Assembly (NCBI GenBank): GCA_003448685.1
Contig: DLXW01000050.1
Location: 1-7,077, forward strand
Origin: Cyanothece sp. UBA12306
GTDB lineage: Bacteria; Cyanobacteriota; Cyanobacteriia; Cyanobacteriales; Microcystaceae
Direction of reading: 5' to 3'
Length of the DNA: 7,077 nt
The notes beneath the pieces were generated by a model. It saw only the letters and a program-made list of their open reading frames with translations. It was not told the DNA's origin and ran no database searches. Of this stretch, positions 1-3,948 are shown piece after piece; position 1 is the first letter of the stretch; the number at the start of each line of letters is the position of its first letter. The translations under genes and the position numbers were made by a program.

Positions 1-1
1 T

Positions 2-196
2 TCATCGGGTTTAGAAATCTATCGTCCTGATGGACAACGTTTTTTGACTTCCATCGAGTTAGATTATCAAGTTCAACAGGAAAGACAACGTGCGGAAATG
101 GAAAGACAACGTGCTGAAACTGAAGAAAAAAAGGCAGAAACCGAAAGAAACCGCGCTGAAACTGAAAAGCAACGCGCTGATAAATTAGCTAAATGA
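2..196 (+). CDS. Uma2-family (DUF820) endonuclease-like protein, C-terminal fragment
   Basis: This is the last 64 codons of a gene that begins before the window. The visible protein starts with SSGLEIYRPDGQRFLTSIEL, which resembles the end of the PD-(D/E)XK-like Uma2 domain that is abundant in cyanobacteria. It continues into a charged heptad tail (residues 27-61) and stops at TGA 194-196. The catalytic core lies outside the window, so activity cannot be judged. In the family such tails commonly end in a short segment like LRELGIDP. Here a matching segment, LQELGFDLEE, lies in frame just after the TGA and is followed by TAA at 227-229. This suggests that a nonsense change removed the last residues. 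The family call rests on the tail pattern and the short preceding motif only. The cellular role of Uma2 proteins is poorly defined. Confidence 0.72.
   Translation, partial: SSGLEIYRPDGQRFLTSIELDYQVQQERQRAEMERQRAETEEKKAETERNRAETEKQRADKLAK
80..184 (+). repeat. Five 21-base repeats encoding RQRAE-type heptads
   Basis: Five consecutive in-frame 21-base units encode ERQRAEM, ERQRAET, EEKKAET, ERNRAET and EKQRADK. The alternating acidic and basic residues with a regular Ala suggest a single long charged helix or coiled coil. Repeats of this kind can change in number by slippage or recombination without breaking frame. Confidence 0.85.
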
Positions 197-229
197 TTAC
201 AAGAATTAGGATTTGATTTAGAGGAATAA
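194..229 (+). other. In-frame stop followed by the likely original C-terminus of the Uma2 gene
   Basis: The frame reads LAK, then TGA (194-196), then ten sense codons giving LQELGFDLEE, then TAA (227-229). The ten residues look like the usual end of Uma2 tails, so TGA may have arisen from a sense codon such as CGA. Loss of ten terminal residues may have little effect on the protein. A sequencing error cannot be excluded. Confidence 0.6.
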
Positions 230-251
230 TTGGGATTTTAACCCTGATGTA

Positions 252-482
252 TTATGTGATCTTTGCTTTTATTATTGACTGAGATAAAGGTTGATCAGGG
301 GTTTTATTTAAAACTTGGCAATCTGTTAAATATTCATCAATGACATTATGAAAAGACTGTTCTAATTCATCAACAGAAAGACCATCAAATACAATGATAT
401 CGTGAGTGTTAATAACTCGACCAACAAATAGACGATCTTCCTCATCATATTCGATAATAGCTTCATATCCTTTATATTTCAT
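252..482 (-). CDS. hicB: HicB-family antitoxin, short form lacking the C-terminal DNA-binding domain
   Basis: This 76-residue protein begins MKYKGYEAIIEYDEEDRLFV, then GRVINTHDIIVFDGLSVDEL and a helix EQSFHNVIDEYLTDC. That is the HicB N-terminal domain (partial RNase H-like fold), which binds and neutralises HicA. HicB proteins of this type are usually about 110 residues, with a ribbon-helix-helix domain after a PFSGK-like stretch. Here the protein runs PDQPLSQSIIKAKIT and ends. No recognisable ribbon-helix-helix sequence follows in the three minus-strand frames before the Uma2 gene. Toxin binding could be kept, while self-repression by DNA binding should be lost. Its ATG overlaps the hicA TGA by four bases (479-482), so translation is probably coupled. 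It may be a naturally short HicB or one truncated by a rearrangement. The family call is firm; the truncation is inference from length. Confidence 0.85.
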   Translation of the reverse strand: MKYKGYEAIIEYDEEDRLFVGRVINTHDIIVFDGLSVDELEQSFHNVIDEYLTDCQVLNKTPDQPLSQSIIKAKIT

Positions 483-733
483 AAGTCAACTCCAGTATTA
501 ATTAAAAACTCACGAATAGCTTTGACTTGATATCTTTTTAGTTCCTTCTGAGGATGAGGTGAATGAATATTTAGTGAAATATTATTGAGATCAAAACGAA
601 CTCTTGAACCATTTCCTTGAGTAACTTTTCCTCCTATTGCTTTAATTAAATTTACTACGTCATTCCAAATTATATTACGTCGGATAGGTTCAGCAAAAAT
701 ATCATCATAGGTTTTACGTTGTTTCTTATTCAT
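479..733 (-). CDS. hicA: HicA-family toxin-like protein (putative mRNA interferase)
   Basis: This 84-residue protein belongs to the longer HicA subfamily. It has an N-terminal leader (MNKKQRKTYDDIFAEPIRRN), a first helix around residues 22-33 (WNDVVNLIKAIGG), the strand GSRVRFDLNN (42-51), IHSPHP (56-61) and a final helix (ELKRYQVKAIREFLINTGV). Canonical HicA is a small dsRBD-fold ribonuclease whose active histidine lies in a GSHH-like motif. Here that position reads GSRV, and the histidines available are H57 and H60, so catalysis should not be taken for granted. The gene lies directly upstream of hicB with an ATGA overlap, the usual arrangement for a coupled toxin-antitoxin pair. No Shine-Dalgarno sequence precedes the ATG; a promoter immediately upstream (740-769) suggests a leaderless start. 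The family is confident; toxicity is not shown. Confidence 0.87.
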   Translation of the reverse strand: MNKKQRKTYDDIFAEPIRRNIIWNDVVNLIKAIGGKVTQGNGSRVRFDLNNISLNIHSPHPQKELKRYQVKAIREFLINTGVDL

Positions 734-739
734 CTACTG

Positions 740-769
740 ATTATACTATTTTACAGCAGCAATTAACAA
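740..769 (-). promoter_or_regulatory. Candidate sigma-70 promoter of hicAB, predicting a leaderless mRNA
   Basis: On the minus strand a perfect TATAAT (740-745) follows TTGTTA (764-769) with an 18-base spacer. Only six bases, CAGTAG, separate the -10 box from the hicA ATG at 733. Transcription would therefore begin at or next to the start codon, which fits the missing Shine-Dalgarno site. The -35 element lies just past the stop codon of the hydrolase gene, so hicAB could be transcribed separately from the upstream operon. Confidence 0.5.
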
Positions 770-777
770 AATTTAGT

Positions 778-2400
778 TCAAATACTTAGTAAGATTTTAG
801 AAGATTGATTACCCCCAGAATTAACCGTTAAAGTAATAATTTTAGCGTCAATTAGCTGTTCATCTTTAGGTAGCTTTCCTGTCCCTGTATTAACTGAATA
901 AGCTGGAAAACAAGCACCACTCAAGCTTAATCTAAGACAATGGTTTTGAGTAATTTTCATACAAGTTGCTTGCAAAGGAATTTTAATAGGTAACTCTTCA
1001 GAATTAACCCGAATATATCCTTGAGTAAAATTATAAACCTTCCCTTGATTGTCAACTGTAGATAAAACTGCACATAGATCAAAACTATCTGCATCCGCAG
1101 TACAATATATTTCAACTACAACCTCACCAATGATGCTTAAATCTTCTGTTAACGGTTCAGAAGTATAAGTCAAAACATCACTACGAATATCAATATTAGA
1201 CCGTTCAAAAGACCCTGATGGGATACTAGCATGACCTCCCAAAGCAGGAACAGGTCGCCAAGGATCATGAACTATAATATCTGTAACAGATAAACTAGGT
1301 GGAGATGTAACTAATTTTCCTTCATCTTCTCGAATATTGCTTAATCCTTCACTAGCTAAATAATAAGAAACTTGGTTATTTTTGGGGAATGAATCAAAAT
1401 ATCTCCATTGATTACTTACCATTTCAAATAAAGACACTGGAGGTTGATTTAAAAACTGTTTTGCCTTACCTTTGAGAAAATAATCGAACCAATCAAGTTG
1501 TATTTGATCAATAGGACTAATTGCTTCTTTAGTATAATCTATTGAACCTACTTTGCGACCCCAGGGAAGATGTCCCCAAGGTCCAATAATCAGATGTTGA
1601 GGAAATTGACTACGAGATATCATTTCTCGATAAAGATTGAGAGTTCCTCGTAAATAAGGGTCGAACCATCCCCCAATATGTAACATTGGTAAATCAATAT
1701 TTTTAATCAAGTTTTTCGGTGATAAATTCGCCCAATAATCATCAAAATCTCGATGGGTTAACCAATCATGATAAAATGAATCTGGGGCTAATTCTTGGAG
1801 TAAATTAGGATTGGCTGGAATTGCATCAGATAAAGGTAAATTTCGAGAAGCAGCATATAATTTTTGAAAAGTGATAGTATCCCCTTTTAATCTAGCGGTT
1901 TCTGCTGCTAATTGAATTGCCCATCCCAGATTTCCTTGTAAACAAAAAGCCCCATTTTCATAGGCCCAATCATGATATAAATCGTAGGCGATCATAGCTG
2001 GACAAATTACTTTTAAAGCTGTTGATTCCTGGGAAAGACAATATAATTGAGTCATTCCTTGATAGGAAAAACCATACATTCCAACTTTACCCGTACTATT
2101 GGGAAGTTGAGTAACCCAATTAATTGTATCAATTCCATCTTCAATTTCATGGGTAAAAAGGTTGAATTCTCCTTCAGATGTTCCTCTTCCTCTAACATCT
2201 TGAATGACAACGATATAACCTTGGGAAGCATACCAAATTGGATGAGCATAAACTACAGTAGAAGCAATTTTTCTACCATAGGGTTGGCGCATTAATAAGA
2301 TAGGAAAAGACTCTGAAGAATCGGGATAATAAACATCAGCATCAAGACGAATACCATCCCTGGTTCTCATTGAGAGGGTTTCTCGTTTAATTTTAAACAT
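778..2400 (-). CDS. CocE/NonD-type hydrolase (peptidase S15 family, X-Pro dipeptidyl-peptidase-like)
   Basis: This 540-residue protein is a serine hydrolase of the alpha/beta fold. Numbered from the ATG at 2400, the opening RDGIRLDADVYYP (15-27) is typical of the family. Y41 in MRQPYGR is the likely oxyanion residue, S112 in GFSYQG the nucleophile, D247 in GGWFDPY and H277 in GPWGH complete the triad. These positions lie close to those of cocaine esterase. A helical cap lies roughly at residues 117-220. The C-terminal jelly roll runs from about residue 290, with HDPWRPVPALGG (378-389) and FPAYSVNTGTG (498-508) as family marks. Relatives cleave esters or amides, including cocaine, nonactin, amino-acid esters and beta-lactam side chains; the substrate here is unknown. 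There is no signal peptide, so it is probably cytoplasmic. An in-frame TTG at 2439 would add 13 residues and overlap the cupin gene by eight bases. I prefer the ATG because family members start close to the RDGxxL motif. Neither start has a good ribosome site. The gene follows the cupin gene by 31 bases, probably in one operon. Confidence 0.9.
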   Translation of the reverse strand: MFKIKRETLSMRTRDGIRLDADVYYPDSSESFPILLMRQPYGRKIASTVVYAHPIWYASQGYIVVIQDVRGRGTSEGEFNLFTHEIEDGIDTINWVTQLPNSTGKVGMYGFSYQGMTQLYCLSQESTALKVICPAMIAYDLYHDWAYENGAFCLQGNLGWAIQLAAETARLKGDTITFQKLYAASRNLPLSDAIPANPNLLQELAPDSFYHDWLTHRDFDDYWANLSPKNLIKNIDLPMLHIGGWFDPYLRGTLNLYREMISRSQFPQHLIIGPWGHLPWGRKVGSIDYTKEAISPIDQIQLDWFDYFLKGKAKQFLNQPPVSLFEMVSNQWRYFDSFPKNNQVSYYLASEGLSNIREDEGKLVTSPPSLSVTDIIVHDPWRPVPALGGHASIPSGSFERSNIDIRSDVLTYTSEPLTEDLSIIGEVVVEIYCTADADSFDLCAVLSTVDNQGKVYNFTQGYIRVNSEELPIKIPLQATCMKITQNHCLRLSLSGACFPAYSVNTGTGKLPKDEQLIDAKIITLTVNSGGNQSSKILLSI

Positions 2401-2431
2401 TTTACAATAAAAAATATATTTAGTTTTAAAA

Positions 2432-2905
2432 TCAAGCAATCAACATAGTTTTATGTCCTTGTAAAACTGCTAAATCTTCCTCATCAAAAATTTCAGGAAT
2501 ACCACTACGAATTAATTCCGAAAAATCTTCATTGGGAACCATAAAACACAAAGCATACAATCGTTTATTTCCAATATTCCTAATCTCATGAATACCCGTT
2601 GGACGAACTAATAAACTATCTCCAGCATGAAGAGGAATATCCTTACCGTCACAGATAGCTAAACCCTCACCTTTAAGGATAAAAAACATTTCCACAGCAA
2701 AATTATGACGATGAGTTGGGGTGCTTCCTCCAGGATCAAAAATTTCTACACAAACAGTCAAAGAATCATCAGCTGTCGTAGAATCAAAAATAATTGCTAA
2801 GCGATTAGTATCATGGGGACTAATGCGAAAGACTTGGTAATCATTGGGAGATCTAATCACTGGAATCATACAGTGATCACTCGATAAAGTAGATTGAGAC
2901 ATCAT
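2432..2905 (-). CDS. Single-domain cupin protein, likely metal-binding
   Basis: This 157-residue protein has one conserved beta-barrel cupin. Motif 1 runs from G60 and contains H65, H67 and E72 (THRHNFAVEMFFILKGEG). Motif 2 is GDSLLVRPTGIHEIRN, with G95, P102, G104, H106 and N110. The two histidines, the glutamate and H106 form the usual site for Fe, Mn, Zn or another divalent metal. The N-terminal 45 residues and the C-terminal extension (EDFSELIRSGIPEIFDEEDL) are not recognised. Cupins of this kind can be dioxygenases, isomerases, or small-molecule binding proteins. The gene is first in a probable operon with the CocE-type hydrolase, so a role in handling the same compound is plausible but inferred. 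The start has two tandem ATG codons (2905 and 2902) behind a good Shine-Dalgarno sequence. No signal peptide is visible. Confidence 0.88.
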   Translation of the reverse strand: MMSQSTLSSDHCMIPVIRSPNDYQVFRISPHDTNRLAIIFDSTTADDSLTVCVEIFDPGGSTPTHRHNFAVEMFFILKGEGLAICDGKDIPLHAGDSLLVRPTGIHEIRNIGNKRLYALCFMVPNEDFSELIRSGIPEIFDEEDLAVLQGHKTMLIA

Positions 2906-2912
2906 AAATATT

Positions 2913-2918
2913 CACCTC
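2913..2918 (-). promoter_or_regulatory. Ribosome binding site of the cupin gene
   Basis: GAGGTG on the minus strand lies seven bases before the first ATG and ten before the second. It is one of the better Shine-Dalgarno sites in the window, and it supports the start at 2905 or 2902. Confidence 0.7.
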
Positions 2919-2979
2919 AGAAAAACTATATCTAAATTTTAATACAGTGAAATCTAAGTAATGAAGATGTAAAATAAAA

Positions 2980-3005
2980 GAAAAATTAAAAATTTTTAAT
3001 TTTTC
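2980..3005. terminator. 26-base perfect AT palindrome, possible weak terminator of the PCP-reductase gene
   Basis: Positions 2980-3005 are a perfect palindrome: only A and T inside, closed by one G-C pair at the ends. In the minus-strand transcript it lies 45 bases after the stop of the gene at 3050 and is followed by the U-rich stretch CUUUUAUUUUAC. A stem of A-U pairs next to U-rich RNA is a poor but possible intrinsic terminator. It could also act as a binding or bending site upstream of the cupin gene. Confidence 0.4.
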
Positions 3006-3027
3006 CTAGTATGTATTTTTCCTAGTA
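2999..3027. repeat. 13-base direct repeat, two copies
   Basis: ATTTTTCCTAGTA occurs at 2999-3011 and again at 3015-3027 with three bases between, a 16-base period. The first copy overlaps the right end of the 26-base palindrome. The repeats lie between the PCP-reductase stop (3050) and the cupin start. They could be a regulatory site or simply a local duplication. Confidence 0.8.
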
Positions 3028-3049
3028 ATTAAATAAACTAAGTTAAAGC

Positions 3050-3235
3050 TTATTGTCCAAACTCTAAACGCGCTTGTTCTACCATTTCAACAGTGATTTC
3101 CTCTGAACCTGTTATTCTTGCTAATTCTTCAATCCTTTGACGAGCTTGAGTTCTGACAAAAAAAGGAATATTTTTTAGCTTCATCTTAGCTTCTGGAGTC
3201 CAGTGTGCAGCATCACCTAAATTAAACTCTTCCAT
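3050..3235 (-). CDS. Stand-alone PCP-reductase domain protein (ChlB C-terminal-like)
   Basis: This 61-residue protein resembles the small helical domain at the C-terminus of the ChlB/BchB subunit of light-independent protochlorophyllide reductase (PCP_red family). Matching features are [22 protein letters not shown] followed by IEELAR, then G and [14 protein letters not shown]. The W..EA...L..IP.FVR...R..IE..A pattern is the family core. Cyanobacteria often carry one or more free copies of this domain. They are assumed to act in pigment or cofactor handling, but their function is not settled. It is soluble, with no membrane segment and no cysteines, so it cannot itself hold an Fe-S cluster. 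An in-frame TTG at 3247 would add four residues (MEKK); the ATG at 3235 is preferred, with GGAAAAG just upstream. It is apparently a single-gene unit. Confidence 0.82.
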   Translation of the reverse strand: MEEFNLGDAAHWTPEAKMKLKNIPFFVRTQARQRIEELARITGSEEITVEMVEQARLEFGQ

Positions 3236-3327
3236 CTTCTTTTCCAAAATTATCTACTTTATACAGGATTTGATTGAAAATCCCCCGAATCCGCTACGCC
3301 AAATTTAGGAGATTCTCCATTGTACTA

Positions 3328-3347
3328 ACCTGCTGGTTTTGGCAGGT
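3328..3347. repeat. Short inverted repeat ACCTGC-N8-GCAGGT
   Basis: A perfect 6-base stem encloses eight bases. It is not followed by a T-run on either strand, so an operator-like dyad is likelier than a terminator. It lies about 93 bases upstream of the PCP-reductase start. Confidence 0.5.
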
Positions 3348-3408
3348 CTGAACTAATTCAAATATCTCTAACTACTATTTTATCCTCTTACCGTCAGAAA
3401 ATATGATT

Positions 3409-3429
3409 AAATAATCTCATTGATTATTT
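3409..3429. repeat. Inverted repeat, 8-base stem (AAATAATC / GATTATTT)
   Basis: A perfect 8-base stem with a five-base loop (TCATT) lies 121 bases before the small membrane protein gene. The stem is AT-rich and weak as RNA. It is immediately followed by a second, longer hairpin. Confidence 0.55.
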
Positions 3430-3434
3430 TACTC

Positions 3435-3469
3435 TAAGTCAGAGGTAATGATAATTTACTTCTGATTTA
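3435..3469 (+). repeat. Inverted repeat with a 14-base stem
   Basis: TAAGTCAGAGGTAA (3435-3448) pairs with TTACTTCTGATTTA (3456-3469) around the loop TGATAAT. In plus-strand RNA all 14 positions pair, two of them as G-U wobbles. There is no U-run after it. It lies upstream of the candidate promoter at 3500, so it may be an operator or belong to a longer leader. Confidence 0.6.
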
Positions 3470-3499
3470 ACTATGGTCAATTACTCCATTAGTATTTGA

Positions 3500-3543
3500 T
3501 ACAATAATATTAGACGCTTCACTATATCAATCTAAGCGGAGGA
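3500..3543 (+). promoter_or_regulatory. Candidate -10 box and strong ribosome site for the small membrane protein gene
   Basis: TACAAT at 3500-3505 is a reasonable -10 box without a clear -35 partner. It would give a leader of about 40 bases. GGAGGA at 3538-3543, seven bases before the ATG, is a strong Shine-Dalgarno sequence and firmly supports the start at 3551. Confidence 0.5.
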
Positions 3544-3550
3544 AAGAAAC

Positions 3551-3751
3551 ATGAATAACAAGTTCTATTTAATAATTTCAGGTTCTATTTTTTCTCTGAT
3601 TGGCGTTTTCCACCTGCTCAGAATCATCTTTGGCTGGTCTGCTAAAGTAGGTGTAATAGTAGCTCCTTTATGGTTATCCCTGATCATTTTCATTATGGCA
3701 GCTATCCTGTCATTCTGGGCATTTCGCCTTTACCGAACTGTTACCCCTTAG
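3551..3751 (+). CDS. Small two-helix membrane protein of unknown function
   Basis: This 66-residue protein consists almost entirely of two hydrophobic helices, at about residues 5-27 (FYLIISGSIFSLIGVFHLLR) and 38-58 (APLWLSLIIFIMAAILSFWA). They are joined by a short loop, FGWSAKVGVIV. It ends in the basic tail FRLYRTVTP. A histidine (H21) sits within helix 1. The layout, with ISGxIFxLxxxxHLLR followed by a W, resembles short uncharacterised membrane proteins seen in cyanobacteria and other bacteria, but I cannot name a function. The coding call is well supported by the strong ribosome site and the coherent hydrophobic profile. It stands alone between a divergent gene and recQ, which starts 195 bases later. 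Confidence 0.8.
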   Translation: MNNKFYLIISGSIFSLIGVFHLLRIIFGWSAKVGVIVAPLWLSLIIFIMAAILSFWAFRLYRTVTP

Positions 3752-3946
3752 CGAAGTCCCCAAGTCAGAAGTTGTTGTTGTAACGGATATTTAAGCCGCG
3801 AAAGGCAGGTTTTTAAAACCAATCTTTCTGATAACTTAAAATAAAATCAATCTAAAACTCATTAGGGTAAACTCAAAAAGATAGGTTAAGGTTAGATCGA
3901 TCAAAATCGATTAATTAGATCATCTAAACTTAATCTATCTTAATCT
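3752..3946 (+). other. Intergenic region upstream of recQ, rich in short repeats
   Basis: No gene is visible. The palindrome GGTTTTTAAAACC (3808-3820) has no room for a loop, so I do not call it a terminator. Further on are tandem AGGTTA units (3883-3888, 3889-3894), ATCGAT-CAAA-ATCGAT (3896-3911) and TTAGATCATCTAA (3915-3927). A tandem 10-mer then runs into the recQ start codon. I see no convincing -35/-10 pair and no Shine-Dalgarno site for recQ. Confidence 0.55.
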
Positions 3947-3948
3947 AT
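3929..3948 (+). repeat. Tandem 10-base repeat running into the recQ start codon
   Basis: CTTAATCTAT occurs twice without a gap (3929-3938, 3939-3948). The second copy ends with the AT of the recQ ATG. It occupies the position where a ribosome site would be, so it may affect translation initiation or bind a regulator. Confidence 0.8.

Larger units (their letters stand above)
3236..3550. other. Divergent intergenic region between the PCP-reductase gene and the small membrane protein gene
   Basis: No convincing gene is present in these 315 bases. A minus-strand TATAAA (3258-3263) could be the -10 box for the PCP-reductase gene. Positions 3280-3299 are unusually GC-rich for the region and contain CCGCTACGCC, a string found in many dispersed cyanobacterial repeats; this may be a remnant of one. 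GGAGATTCTCC at 3308-3318 is a short dyad. Three further hairpins (3328-3347, 3409-3429, 3435-3469) and a plus-strand promoter near 3500 are listed separately. Confidence 0.6.

Noticed and set aside
80..184. Regular 21-base units as a CRISPR-like array
   Set aside because: The units are coding heptads in frame, contiguous and without spacers.
242..300. CCCTGAT (242-248) and ATCAGGG (294-300) as a terminator or attachment-site pair
   Set aside because: The arms are only seven bases and 45 bases apart, mostly inside the hicB coding end, with no T-run. Chance is likely.
2052..2249. Minus-strand open frame in another phase inside the hydrolase gene
   Set aside because: The hydrolase frame here carries the nucleophile motif GFSYQG; the alternative protein shows no recognisable pattern.
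2047..2295. Plus-strand open frame opposite the hydrolase gene
   Set aside because: It lies wholly within the well-supported S15 hydrolase on the other strand and has no domain or ribosome site.
2401..2439. TTG start for the hydrolase, overlapping the cupin gene
   Set aside because: It would add 13 residues not expected before the RDGIRL motif. The ATG at 2400 matches family length, though coupling through the overlap cannot be fully excluded.
3808..3820. GGTTTTTAAAACC as a terminator of the small membrane protein gene
   Set aside because: The palindrome leaves only one base for a loop and lacks a GC-rich stem.
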